Below, one piece after another: positions 8,134-14,881 of a DNA stretch of 64,000 nt (position 1 is its first letter; each line of letters begins with the position of its first letter). This DNA is from a virus. Location of the stretch: IMG/VR virus record IMGVR_UViG_3300046665_000589, positions 29,508 to 93,507 of that record; one strand, given 5' to 3'. Under the pieces are notes generated by a model. It was given only the letters and a program-made list of their open reading frames with translations, made no database searches and was not told the origin of the DNA. Position numbers and translations under genes: made by a program.

Positions 8134-8162
8134 ATTTTGGCACGGAACTTGCTTTCTGTCAG
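8134..8162 (-). promoter_or_regulatory. Sigma-70-like promoter ahead of the portal gene
   Basis: Read on the minus strand: CTGACA, 17 bp, CAAAAT. The -10 box ends 7 bases before the portal ATG, so a transcript would start at or next to the start codon and be nearly leaderless. The spacer contains the reverse of the sigma-54-like site 8138-8153. Confidence 0.45.
8138..8153 (+). promoter_or_regulatory. Perfect sigma-54-type promoter match (plus orientation)
   Basis: TGGCACGGAACTTGCT matches TGGCAC-N5-TTGC exactly with correct GG-GC spacing. As a plus-strand promoter it would read through 8182-8207 and antisense into the terminase gene. It may instead be a shared protein-binding site over the portal promoter. 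Confidence 0.5.
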
Positions 8163-8181
8163 CTTTTTTGATGCGCAAAAG

Positions 8182-8207
8182 AAAAGGCCCGCTTGCGCGG
8201 GCCAAAA
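8182..8207 (-). terminator. Rho-independent terminator after the large terminase gene
   Basis: A 7-bp GC stem GGCCCGC/GCGGGCC with loop TTGC, flanked by A4 on both sides. On the minus strand it ends in TTTTCTTTTGCGC, the same tail as the terminator at 2056-2082. It would separate the terminase and portal transcripts. Confidence 0.8.
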
Positions 8208-8261
8208 GCTTACGTGGAGACGGGCTTACTCTACCGCAAGCCGTGGCATTGTTCAATATCC

Positions 8262-10025
8262 TTAGGAGAGAACTCGGCCGATGCGCTGCTGCATGCGCGC
8301 GGCCAGCGCCTGGGTGGGGGACTGCTTATCGACGACTTTCAGCGCGACTGCCATCGGGAAGGTGCCAAAGCTCATGTTATGCGAGGCTACCGGCGCCAGC
8401 TCGCAGGCCACGTGCAGGTAGCCCAAGGCGTGCATGTAGTGGTCCTGGCCCTCGTTGGACTTGACCCAGGTCCAGACCAGGTCCATCAGCGAATTCATGA
8501 TCTGCTTGCGTTTCATGTCCAGGCAGTGCTCGACGAACAGGTCGTCCTCGGCGGTGCCGTCGGCCTGCCACAGGATCATGCCGGCCTTGATCTTGAACAT
8601 CACCTCGTCGAAGTTGACGTCGCGGTGGATCTTGGCCTGGTTGATCGGCAGCTTGCCCTCGGCCGGCTCGGCGCCGACCATCACCAGTTCGTAGGTGGCC
8701 AGCTTCTTGTTGCTGTGGTAGACGCCGCCGTACAGGTTCTTGTCGGTCTTTTGCAGCTGGTGCACCAGGTAGGTCTCGGGCTGGCTGTCGATGACCGTCA
8801 TTAAGACCCGAAACTGCTTCTTCAGCTCGTTCTTGCGGGTCGGCAGCTTGGCCAGCAGCACGCGCTCCTTGTGCACCACCAACAAGCGCCCAAGCTCGTC
8901 CTTGCGGCCGACCGCCACCGTGCACATCTGGCCGACGTCGATGCCCATGTTGTGCAGGCTGTTGGAGGCCAGCACGCCGTCGGTGAATTTGCAGGCGGTC
9001 AGGTCGCTGCGAGTGAGCTGGCTCTCGGACTCGTTGGCGGTCTCGCCCAGCGCCTGGTTGACGAACTCGGCCCAGGTCTTGTACTTGGTGATTTCCTGCA
9101 CCAGCGAGGGCACGGTGACCACGTTGGGCACGTCGAACGGGGTGACGTAGTAGCCGATCGCCTCGAAGTTGTCGTTCGGGTTCTCGCAGATCCAGGCGCG
9201 GTGCTCCGGCGCCAGGCTGGGCTCCTCGTCGCAGTGCGGGCAGTGCAGGCGCGCGTGCTGCCAGTCGATGGTCGGCAGGTTGTACTTGGTGATGTCGCGC
9301 AGGCGCCCGCTGTAGCCGGGGATCTTGACGTCGGTGTGAAAGCTCGGCACGAAGGTGTGGCTGCAATGGTGGCAGATCACCGCGCGGCGGTAACGCATCG
9401 CGCTCTTCATGTCCAGCGCGATGCCGTCGTCGTCGATGGTCGGGGTGCCGAACTTGCGGGTCAGCTTGTAGCGCGAGTGCTTGATGCGCGACTGGTACTG
9501 GCCCAAGGCGTCCGGATCTGAGCGGTCGACCTCGTCGTGGATCAGCATGTCGGCCGGCACCGAGATGGCCGAGGTCGTGCCCGAGCAGCCGCGGGTGTAC
9601 AAGAGGCTGGTGCCGATGCCCTTGATCTCGCTGTTGTCGAGGTCGCGGTCGACCACCTCGCGCAAGTCGGGCGACTCGTCGATAATCGGGGTCAGGCGGG
9701 TCTTGGAGAAGTTGGCCGAGTCGGCCGCGAACGGCATCGTCAGGATCACCGAGAAGTACGGCATCACGCGGCAGATCGCCAGCGCATAGCGCGCCATCGC
9801 CTCGGACATGCCGATCTGGGCGCACTTCTGGACGTACACCACGCGGCTGGTGTCGGACAGAATGTCCTTCTGGAATTCGTGGTCGACGAAGGAGAAGCGG
9901 TTGCCCTTGAGGTAGGTCTTGTCCTCGAGATAGCGCACGACGTCGCCCAGGTCGTAGCTGTTGAACAGCGCCGTTTCCAGGCGCGTCAGGTGGGCCCGGA
10001 TTTCGGGATCGTCGACCAGGTTCAT
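8262..10025 (-). CDS. Large terminase subunit (gpA-like)
   Basis: A 587-aa packaging motor protein. The ATPase has the variant Walker A typical of lambda gpA relatives (QKCAQIGMSE, residues 66-75) and a Walker B LIHDEVDRSD (acidic pair Asp164/Glu165). Two Cys pairs (CHHC near 218-221, CPHC near 265-268) form a zinc-binding insert seen in this family. The nuclease domain starts around GIDVGQ (~374). It overlaps the upstream 57-aa gene by ATGA. It cleaves concatemers and pumps DNA through the portal encoded next. Confidence 0.93.
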   Translation of the reverse strand: MNLVDDPEIRAHLTRLETALFNSYDLGDVVRYLEDKTYLKGNRFSFVDHEFQKDILSDTSRVVYVQKCAQIGMSEAMARYALAICRVMPYFSVILTMPFAADSANFSKTRLTPIIDESPDLREVVDRDLDNSEIKGIGTSLLYTRGCSGTTSAISVPADMLIHDEVDRSDPDALGQYQSRIKHSRYKLTRKFGTPTIDDDGIALDMKSAMRYRRAVICHHCSHTFVPSFHTDVKIPGYSGRLRDITKYNLPTIDWQHARLHCPHCDEEPSLAPEHRAWICENPNDNFEAIGYYVTPFDVPNVVTVPSLVQEITKYKTWAEFVNQALGETANESESQLTRSDLTACKFTDGVLASNSLHNMGIDVGQMCTVAVGRKDELGRLLVVHKERVLLAKLPTRKNELKKQFRVLMTVIDSQPETYLVHQLQKTDKNLYGGVYHSNKKLATYELVMVGAEPAEGKLPINQAKIHRDVNFDEVMFKIKAGMILWQADGTAEDDLFVEHCLDMKRKQIMNSLMDLVWTWVKSNEGQDHYMHALGYLHVACELAPVASHNMSFGTFPMAVALKVVDKQSPTQALAARMQQRIGRVLS

Positions 10026-10195
10026 GGTTTGCGCGAGTTACGGAGCTCACACACGATGGCGCCGGTCAAATAGCTGACAGACAGACCAAGTAACCGATCG
10101 TTTTGTACGTCAAGGAGCATTAGTAGTATGAGCAGGGCAACCAGTGGCGTCAGGATCAGTGCCAGTTCGCGGATAGTGTCGAGGATGATGTTCAT
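10022..10195 (-). CDS. Small membrane peptide between terminase genes (57 aa)
   Basis: A short gene overlapping its neighbours on both sides by ATGA (start 10193-10195, stop 10022-10024), so it is certainly in the translated series. It reads MNIILDTIRELALILTPLVA, then a run of Leu/Ile, giving one or two membrane helices between residues ~2 and 28, and ends in a polar tail (VCELRNSRKP). I do not recognise it. A membrane peptide inside a packaging operon is unusual; a holin-like or lysis-timing role is possible but unproven. Confidence 0.75.
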   Translation of the reverse strand: MNIILDTIRELALILTPLVALLILLMLLDVQNDRLLGLSVSYLTGAIVCELRNSRKP

Positions 10196-10620
10196 TTCGG
10201 CGTGCCGTCCGCGTTCAGGTAGTCGCTGTAGAGGTCGAAGAACCGGCGCTGCTGCGGCTCGGGCAGATCCTGGAGGGTCTTCATGAAGGCGGCCTCGTAG
10301 CGCTTGAGGCGCTCGGCGTCATACACCACGCCCATTAGCTTGGTCAGCTCCTTGAGCATGGCGCCGACCGAGTTGAACACCTGGGCGCGCTGGTTGGCCG
10401 GCACGTCGTCGTCGTCCTGGATCTTGGCCAGCAGGGCCTTGCCGGCGCGGTACTGCGCGCCCAGCTCGTCGCCCATGTTCAGGCTGCGCGGGTCCAGCTG
10501 CAGCTTCTTGTCGATCTCGTTGCGCAGGCGCAGCAGGTCGTCGTCGCTCAGGTCCTTGAGCAGGTCAACCGCGGGCGCCTTGTCGGGCTTGGGGGCCAGG
10601 CTGTGGTTTTTCAGGGTCAT
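10192..10620 (-). CDS. Acidic helical protein, terminase operon (142 aa)
   Basis: Starts MTLKNHSLAPKPDKAPAV, has an acidic/helical segment (LLKDLSDDDLLRLRNEIDKK) and ends in a tight helix rich in Arg/Phe (PEPQQRRFFDLYSDYLNAD). It lies one gene before the membrane peptide and two before the large terminase, with ATGA overlaps. It could be the oligomerising small terminase or a partner of it. The HTH protein upstream is the other candidate, and sequence alone does not decide between them. Confidence 0.8.
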   Translation of the reverse strand: MTLKNHSLAPKPDKAPAVDLLKDLSDDDLLRLRNEIDKKLQLDPRSLNMGDELGAQYRAGKALLAKIQDDDDVPANQRAQVFNSVGAMLKELTKLMGVVYDAERLKRYEAAFMKTLQDLPEPQQRRFFDLYSDYLNADGTPK

Positions 10621-10955
10621 GGCTTGGCGTTCCGGTAGCGGTAGATGGTGCGTTCGCTGCAGTGGGCCTGGCGCGCGGCCTCGGTCACGCTCAGGCGAGT
10701 GTCGTCGGTGGCGCGGGTGCGTGCGGCTACTTCGCGGCGCAGCGCTTCACGCGCCTCGAGCAGTTCCATTTCTTCTGGCCGTGACCGTTTGCCCTCGCGG
10801 GACGGCGGCGGCTGGCGCTGCACGTCCATTTTCTTGAGCAGGCGGCAGATGTGGCCCTCGGATACGCCCAGTTTGCGTGCGACGTCGCGGTTGGTCAGCT
10901 CGCGGCGGACGATGGCGGGGATGAGCGGCTTGAGCCGGTCGCGTAGGGTTTCCAT
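10617..10955 (-). CDS. Double HTH protein, candidate small terminase or regulator
   Basis: A 112-aa basic protein starting METLRDRLKPLIPAIVRREL. The first helix-turn-helix is at ~20-42 (TNRDVARKLGVSEGHICRLL) and a second at ~88-110 (SVTEAARQAHCSERTIYRYR), joined by an Arg/Glu-rich helix. It is the first gene of the terminase operon. Small terminases often begin with an HTH that binds the packaging site, but two HTH units would also suit a transcription factor. The ATG lies 6 bases after a -10 box and has no ribosome site, suggesting a leaderless message. Confidence 0.8.
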   Translation of the reverse strand: METLRDRLKPLIPAIVRRELTNRDVARKLGVSEGHICRLLKKMDVQRQPPPSREGKRSRPEEMELLEAREALRREVAARTRATDDTRLSVTEAARQAHCSERTIYRYRNAKP

Positions 10956-10961
10956 GCAATA

Positions 10962-10990
10962 AGTATGCCAGCTTTGTCGGGATTTGCCAA
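10962..10990 (-). promoter_or_regulatory. Sigma-70-like promoter of the terminase operon
   Basis: On the minus strand TTGGCA, 17 bp, CATACT ends 6 bases before the ATG at 10955. The same DNA also reads TGGCATACTTATTGCA (10955-10970), one mismatch from the sigma-54 -24/-12 pattern, so either holoenzyme is possible. Confidence 0.5.
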
Positions 10991-11012
10991 TTTTGTGCAA
11001 AAGTTGCGCAAA

Positions 11013-11034
11013 ATTTTCAAAAATTTTTGAAAAT
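11013..11034. repeat. 22-bp perfect AT palindrome
   Basis: The block centred between 11023 and 11024 reads TTTTCAAAAATTTTTGAAAA, extended by one paired base on each side. It is symmetrical and lies upstream of the terminase promoter; a dimeric repressor or histone-like protein could bind it. Confidence 0.7.
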
Positions 11035-11050
11035 CGGGTGGTTTTGGCTG

Positions 11051-11074
11051 TTTTGTTGCAGAAAAGCAACAAAA
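11051..11074. repeat. Inverted repeat TTTTGTTGC / GCAACAAAA
   Basis: Nine-base arms with a 6-base loop (AGAAAA). The stem is AT-rich and has T-runs on both strands, so it could be a weak bidirectional terminator or an operator next to the palindrome at 11013. Confidence 0.55.
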
Positions 11075-11241
11075 AGTTTGAAAAATTGCTGGAAATGGCG
11101 GAGGGACCTGGTAGGCCAGGCGCCGGCAACAGGCCAAAAGCTCCTATACGTCACCCAAGGCACGATCGGCACCGCCCGCGTGCGTTCCGTCGTCCGGGTT
11201 CGCGCGCCCCGCCACGGGCCTAAAAACGGCCTTGCTGGGCG

Positions 11242-11257
11242 TGGCACACTTCTTGCT
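11242..11257 (+). promoter_or_regulatory. Perfect sigma-54-type promoter, plus strand
   Basis: TGGCACACTTCTTGCT: consensus -24 TGGCAC and -12 TTGC with GG-GC 12 bp apart. It points to the plus-strand genes starting at 11635 and lies about 70 bp upstream of a second such site. Confidence 0.6.
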
Positions 11258-11309
11258 TTAACCGGCCGGGCCATAGGCTAGGCCTATCAACTTGACAGTG
11301 GCCATAGCC

Positions 11310-11325
11310 TGGCACAGTTCATGCT
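11310..11325 (+). promoter_or_regulatory. Near-perfect sigma-54-type promoter, plus strand
   Basis: TGGCACAGTTCATGCT has one -12 mismatch (ATGC). It directly precedes the iteron array, so a transcript from it would carry the array in its leader, or a protein on the iterons would block it. Confidence 0.55.
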
Positions 11326-11337
11326 TAAGCGCCGCTG

Positions 11338-11409
11338 ACCAGTACAGTTACCAGTACAGTTACCAATACAGCGCCGGTACAGTGGACCAGTACAGCGGCA
11401 CTGTACGGG
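11338..11409. repeat. Array of six 12-bp CAGTACAG iterons
   Basis: Six consecutive 12-bp units with core CAGTACAG or variants: ACCAGTACAGTT twice, ACCAATACAGCG, CCGGTACAGTGG, ACCAGTACAGCG, and a sixth in inverted orientation (GCACTGTACGGG). A related GGTACAGT stands alone at about 12646. Tandem same-face units suit a replication initiator or a cooperative regulator. Confidence 0.8.
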
Positions 11410-11486
11410 TGCGCCAGCCGACCTCGCCAGCCGACCCGTGCGGCCGCACGATAGGGAAAAGCTATCACCCCGATTAATAAAATAAA

Positions 11487-11516
11487 TTGGTAAAAGTAAG
11501 TTATTCCCGGCATACT
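11487..11516 (+). promoter_or_regulatory. Sigma-70-like promoter before gene 11635
   Basis: TTGGTA, 18 bp, CATACT inside an AT-rich tract. The -10 box is the CATACT form used by other candidate promoters in the window. Confidence 0.4.
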
Positions 11517-11634
11517 AAGGGCTCAGTAGCGGTGCGGCTGGTCCGGCGCACCGTGGGCGCTAGCTTTTGCCCCTGTAGTTTCCCATAACCGTTGTCCGGC
11601 GCACTGTGCGCCATCTATCCAAGGAGCCCTTACC

Positions 11635-12330
11635 ATGAAACTCACCCACATCTCCGCTGTCCTGTTGTCGCAATTCGTCGCTGCCGATGCCGGTTCAGTC
11701 GAAGCGCAACACGATGCCCGCTTGTGCGCCGTCTATACCGCCTACCGCACCGCCCTCAAGGACGGCAACAAAACCCAGCTGATGCTTGTGCAGGCCGCGT
11801 GCGACAAGTACGCCACGCCCAAGGCTTGCTTGGAACTGGTTGGCGCGGCCAAGGTCAACGCCGCTGCGCGCCGCGCCCATGCCACTTATGCAGCCTACAG
11901 GCTGGCGCTGGCGCAGGTTGGCATTCCGTCGCTGATGAAGGGCGCGGACATTGACGCGGTCGAAGCGCAGGCGGCGGCGCTGGCCGGGGAATTCGTCGAA
12001 GTCATCACGGTAGCGCTGACGCCCGAAACCAAGCCGGAAGCATCGGCAGAAGAAAAGGCAGCGGCCAAGGCCGCCAAGGAAGCGGAAAAGGCCAAGGCCG
12101 CGAAGGAAGCGGAGAAAGCGCACCGTGCGGAGGTGCAGGCAGCGGCGCAGAAGATCGCCGAAACCAACGCGCTGACCTTGGACGACATGGCGCGCGCCGT
12201 CATCAACGCCATGCGCGCCGGTGCGCTGTCGGCGGAACTGTTGCAGGAGCTCGACAGCGCGCTGGACGCAGTGGCCGCTACGGTCGTGCCGGTTGTCGTC
12301 AAAGTCGAGCCGGAACACGCCCCGACCTGA
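11635..12330 (+). CDS. Ala/Lys-rich coiled-coil protein (231 aa)
   Basis: Starts MKLTHISAVLLSQFVAAD after CAAGGAGCCC. The N-terminal half is a helical domain with Cys and Tyr (VYTAYRTALKDGNK). Residues ~130-175 are a highly charged Lys/Glu/Ala coiled coil (EEKAAAKAAKEAEK). A C-terminal helical bundle ends in acidic residues. The hydrophobic start is too short for a clear signal peptide. It is the first plus-strand gene after the control region and has its own double terminator, so it may be strongly expressed; no function is recognised. Confidence 0.8.
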   Translation: MKLTHISAVLLSQFVAADAGSVEAQHDARLCAVYTAYRTALKDGNKTQLMLVQAACDKYATPKACLELVGAAKVNAAARRAHATYAAYRLALAQVGIPSLMKGADIDAVEAQAAALAGEFVEVITVALTPETKPEASAEEKAAAKAAKEAEKAKAAKEAEKAHRAEVQAAAQKIAETNALTLDDMARAVINAMRAGALSAELLQELDSALDAVAATVVPVVVKVEPEHAPT

Positions 12331-13053
12331 TCCGCTTGCCCCGCATGGGGCATTTACCAAGGGCCGCGCGCCCTTGGTAAGTGTCTCAAGTCCAAGCATA
12401 GCGCTTGGCCGCGTCGGGTTCCCGCTTCGCTGGCGTCGCTTCGCCACTGTCGCGTGTCTCCTTCGTGTCGCTCTTAGCTGGCAGCAGTCGCGCCAGCAGA
12501 CAATTTGATCCCGCCAACCTGACGCCAGTCGCGCCAGTGTCGCGCCCTTGCTTCGCGCCGTTTCCCTCGGTAGCGTCGCTTGGAGCGCTTCATGGGCAAC
12601 GCTGGCAGGGCGCGGGAATTGAAGCTTAAAAGCAAGAGTAGATATCGGTACAGTCAGCTAGATGAACGATGATATCGGATTGCGGAGCATAGAGCATTGA
12701 CGCGGGCAGCAACTAGGCCAGCGCACAGCGCGCCGACAGTGATACGGTCGGCTACAGGGTGGGCCAGCAAGGTCATACCGCAGCGCGTAGATGCCTGATC
12801 CTTCGGGAGCTAAACCGGCCACACCGGGCACGCAAATAACGCTAGTCACTGGACACATTCGATCCTTGCCAAGGCCAGCCACATCGGCTGGCAAATCCTA
12901 GACGGCATGCAAGCCGGACTAGGCCGCGATGAGCGGGACCGCTTTGGCAAGCGGCCATACGCCTTGCCCTCCCCGGCGTCGAAATAGGGGAGGGGGAATA
13001 CCCTGCGCATTGTGGACTGTTCAGTGCGCAGTCATTCCAGACAGGAGGACCAC
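12331..13053. other. ~720-bp stretch without a convincing gene
   Basis: Apart from the two hairpins at its start, I see no frame with a good start, ribosome site and phage-like protein. It contains repeats of GTCGCGCCAG around 12487-12550 and an isolated iteron core at about 12646. It could carry an untranslated RNA, an origin segment or remnants of lost genes. No tRNA fold was recognised. Confidence 0.5.
12337..12380 (+). terminator. Tandem hairpins after gene 11635-12330
   Basis: First hairpin TGCCCC-GCAT-GGGGCA (12337-12352), followed by TTT. Second, stronger hairpin TTACCAAGGGC-CGCGC-GCCCTTGGTAA (12354-12380) with a perfect 11-bp stem. Together they should end or process the transcript. 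Confidence 0.75.
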
Positions 13054-13362
13054 ATGGACCTGCAATCGGCCTTGCGCGGCATCCTGCCGCAGATCACGCC
13101 AGCAACACCGGCAGCACCGGCCAAACCGAAGGCGAAGGCGAAGGCGAAGGCGAAGGCGAAACTGCCGCGGCGCCTGGCCGTCGGTAGTTTCGACTGCGGC
13201 CGCAAGGCGTTCGACACTACCGGCACGGTCGGCCGCTTCGACCCGAGCCGGCCGCCGCCGGTGCACCCGCCCGGCTATTCCGAGCACCGGTGCGACCCGC
13301 ACCGCATCCACCTGAGCACCACCCGCGCGCTGCGCCTGTGGTCGAAAACCGAAGTCAAATAG
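13054..13362 (+). CDS. Basic Lys-Ala repeat protein (102 aa)
   Basis: Starts MDLQSALRGILPQITP after a strong GGAGGACCAC site. Residues ~24-36 are a KAKAKAKAKAK run followed by PRR, a polybasic tail likely to bind nucleic acid. The second half is Pro/His/Arg-rich (RPPPVHPPGYSEHRCDPHR). The Lys-Ala run comes from a GGCGAA/GGCGAAG-type tandem DNA repeat that could vary in length by slippage. Family unknown. Confidence 0.7.
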   Translation: MDLQSALRGILPQITPATPAAPAKPKAKAKAKAKAKLPRRLAVGSFDCGRKAFDTTGTVGRFDPSRPPPVHPPGYSEHRCDPHRIHLSTTRALRLWSKTEVK

Positions 13363-13371
13363 GAGAACATC

Positions 13372-13566
13372 ATGAAACGCATCACCGTTTTCGGCTTTGC
13401 CGTGATCCACGCGGCGCTGCTGCTGTTGCTGGACCAGATCGCCAGCGAGAATTTCCTGGGCTACGGCCTGCTGCTGCGCGGGCTGGTCATGGTCATGCTC
13501 GCGGCCGATGTCGTGGTCGCCTACGAGGCGCTGCGCGGGCTGTGGCGGGCCGAGGTGCGGGCATGA
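13372..13566 (+). CDS. Small two-helix membrane protein (64 aa)
   Basis: Starts MKRITVFGFAVIHAALLLLL after AGGAGAACATC. It has two hydrophobic helices (about 4-22 and 31-48) and a charged C terminus (LRGLWRAEVRA). It is coupled by ATGA to a 24-aa membrane peptide. The pairing of two tiny membrane genes could be holin/antiholin-like, but no lysin lies nearby. Confidence 0.72.
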   Translation: MKRITVFGFAVIHAALLLLLDQIASENFLGYGLLLRGLVMVMLAADVVVAYEALRGLWRAEVRA

Positions 13567-13637
13567 ACCGCGGCCTGGCGGTGGGTTTGCTGATGCTGGC
13601 CTGCATGGCGGTACCGGCGCTGTTGCGGTTGCTGTAG
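13563..13637 (+). CDS. Tiny membrane peptide (24 aa)
   Basis: ATG at 13563 overlaps the stop of the preceding membrane gene. The whole product, starting MNRGLAVGLLMLACMAVPAL, is one hydrophobic helix ending RLL. Coupling and composition argue it is translated; the size makes certainty impossible. Confidence 0.5.
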   Translation: MNRGLAVGLLMLACMAVPALLRLL

Positions 13638-13644
13638 AGTAAGG

Positions 13645-13683
13645 ACAGGGGCGGTGTCGGTTTCGATTGAAACACGCCCCTGT
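13645..13683 (+). terminator. Long hairpin after the membrane-peptide pair
   Basis: Outer 9-bp stem ACAGGGGCG/CGCCCCTGT and inner stem GTTTC-GATT-GAAAC. It has no immediate T-tract, so it may be a terminator, an RNA-processing site or a leader structure for the next gene. Confidence 0.5.
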
Positions 13684-13724
13684 TCGATGTAAGTTATTTA
13701 AACCAAAATAAAAGGGGAAATTGT

Positions 13725-13922
13725 ATGTACAAAGCACGCAAAATGCTGCCCAAGGAATTGCAGGCAGCAGACAACAAAGGTCGCCAGCGCGTTTTCTGCG
13801 TTGAGCACGACAGCGGCAAGGTTGTCAGGGCTAACCTGACTTGGCCGGAGGCCTGCACGGAGGCGCGCGCCCGCACGCGCAACGAGGTCGAGCGCAGCTT
13901 CGCCGACCTCTGCCCGGCCTAG
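13725..13922 (+). CDS. Small basic protein (65 aa)
   Basis: Starts MYKARKMLPKELQAADNKG after AAAGGGGAAATTGT. The leader is AT-rich, unlike neighbours. The protein is Arg/Glu-rich with two Cys (VFCVEHD and ADLCPA at the end) and a predicted helix EARARTRNEVERSF. It stands as a single gene between two hairpins. Family unknown. Confidence 0.7.
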   Translation: MYKARKMLPKELQAADNKGRQRVFCVEHDSGKVVRANLTWPEACTEARARTRNEVERSFADLCPA

Positions 13923-13931
13923 CAGGACGAA

Positions 13932-13950
13932 ACCCGGCCGCGCGCCGGGT
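13932..13950 (+). terminator. Hairpin after the 65-aa gene
   Basis: Perfect 7-bp stem ACCCGGC/GCCGGGT with loop CGCGC, ten bases after the stop. It lacks a T-tract. Confidence 0.45.
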
Positions 13951-13998
13951 CTGTGCGTGTGACGCACACTGACGAGTCCACCCACCACGGAGCCCACC

Positions 13999-14298
13999 AT
14001 GACCACCCAAATCACCACCTTCAACACCGGCCGCCAGTACAGCGACAAGGGTCAGCGCATCGCCTGCGCGCTGCTGCCCGACGGGCGCGTGATGTTCGCC
14101 GACGTCGACCGCAACCTCGACGGCATCACGCAGGGCGCCATTGCGCCCGGCTTGCAGGCCGGCGCCGACCTGCGCGAGTTCGTGATGAACTCGTACGACT
14201 ATGGCGCGTACAACAGCGGCTGCCACGAGTGCACCAGCGGACAGGCCGCCCGCGACCAGATGATGGCCGAACTCAAGGCCGCAGCACTGAAGCTGTAA
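13999..14298 (+). CDS. Hypothetical phage protein (99 aa)
   Basis: Starts MTTQITTFNTGRQYSDKGQR behind CGGAGCCCACC. A compact fold with a beta-rich N half (ACALLPDGRVMFADVDRNL) and a helical C terminus. A CHEC motif (SGCHECTSG) near residue 75 could bind a metal with one more partner. It is followed by a good terminator, so it is its own transcription unit or the end of one. Confidence 0.72.
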   Translation: MTTQITTFNTGRQYSDKGQRIACALLPDGRVMFADVDRNLDGITQGAIAPGLQAGADLREFVMNSYDYGAYNSGCHECTSGQAARDQMMAELKAAALKL

Positions 14299-14323
14299 CC
14301 AGACAGCAACACCCGAGCAACAA

Positions 14324-14346
14324 GGCCGCCGCGAGCGGCCATTTTT
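14324..14346 (+). terminator. Rho-independent terminator
   Basis: GGCCGC-CGCGA-GCGGCC followed by ATTTTT, 26 bases after the stop of gene 13999-14298. Confidence 0.8.
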
Positions 14347-14390
14347 ACGCCACCATGAAGACACTCATCCAAAAAATACAGGGAGGCATC

Positions 14391-14687
14391 ATGCATCACC
14401 TGCTGTCGGAGCGCCTGCCGCGCCCCATGCCCACCGGCGAGAACCACCTGACCCCGCTCGACCAATTCACCATCACCGCAGGCACCACGCCGTTCGCACT
14501 GTGCAAGCAGCACGGCCACTACGACATCGTCATCAACCTTGAGCTCGAGGTGGGCTATTTCCGCCACCAGAAGGGCCTGTACGAGGGCCGCTTCTGGCTG
14601 GCCGGGCGCACCTTCCTGGCAGCCGAGCACCTGCTGCCGCGCGACGTGCAGAGCGGCCTGGCCAAGCTCGGCTACGAGGTGGCGTGA
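14391..14687 (+). CDS. Hypothetical protein (98 aa)
   Basis: The ATG at 14391 (MHHLLSERLPRPMPTGEN) follows a strong GGGAGGCATC site and is preferred to the ATG at 14355, which has none. The protein has a central beta segment (DIVINLELEVGYFRHQKG) and a C-terminal LLPRDVQSGLAKLGYEVA helix. It is coupled (TGATG) to the next gene. Unknown family. Confidence 0.7.
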   Translation: MHHLLSERLPRPMPTGENHLTPLDQFTITAGTTPFALCKQHGHYDIVINLELEVGYFRHQKGLYEGRFWLAGRTFLAAEHLLPRDVQSGLAKLGYEVA

Positions 14688-14881
14688 TGAGCGCCGCCCG
14701 ACTTTTCCGCGGCGAGGCCCGCGAAGACATCCTCTTCCACGATGTCGCCGTCTGCCACTATTTCAGGTTCCGCGGCCACGTGTATGAGAAAGTCAGCACC
14801 GACAAGGGTCGCCCTTGGGGTTGCGGCGAGCGCGAAATTCGCACGTTTGCAGCCGACGACATCGTGCAGGTGGCGAAATGA
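14687..14881 (+). CDS. Hypothetical protein (64 aa)
   Basis: Start MSAARLFRGEAREDILFHDV overlaps the previous stop; the GTG at 14684 is an alternative. It is beta-rich, with a YEKVSTDKG turn and a WGCGEREI segment. Stop and the next start overlap (ATGA). Confidence 0.65.
   Translation: MSAARLFRGEAREDILFHDVAVCHYFRFRGHVYEKVSTDKGRPWGCGEREIRTFAADDIVQVAK

Larger units (their letters stand above)
10956..11634. other. Non-coding control region, possible origin
   Basis: About 680 bp between divergent operons with no credible gene. From left to right it holds the terminase promoter, an AT-rich stretch with two inverted repeats, two sigma-54-like promoters, a six-unit iteron array, a second AT-rich tract (about 11470-11505) and a sigma-70-like promoter ahead of gene 11635. 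Iterons next to an AT-rich tract are typical of replication origins, so an origin is one reading; a complex promoter is the other. Confidence 0.6.

Noticed and set aside
8165-8265. Short plus-strand gene driven by the 8138 promoter
   Set aside because: Frames there cross the minus-strand terminator hairpin and have no ribosome site.
11292-11477. Open frame across the iteron array, with a Tyr-Gln-Tyr-Ser repeat
   Set aside because: The repeat arises because 12 bp is a multiple of three; start would be TTG with no ribosome site. The DNA reading as iterons is simpler.
12658-12894. 78-aa minus-strand frame in the gene-free stretch
   Set aside because: No ribosome site, no coupling, and Cys/Pro-rich composition unlike other genes.
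12331-13053. tRNA or tmRNA in the long gene-free stretch
   Set aside because: A TTCGATC-like loop near 12860 lacks matching stems and no cloverleaf could be drawn.
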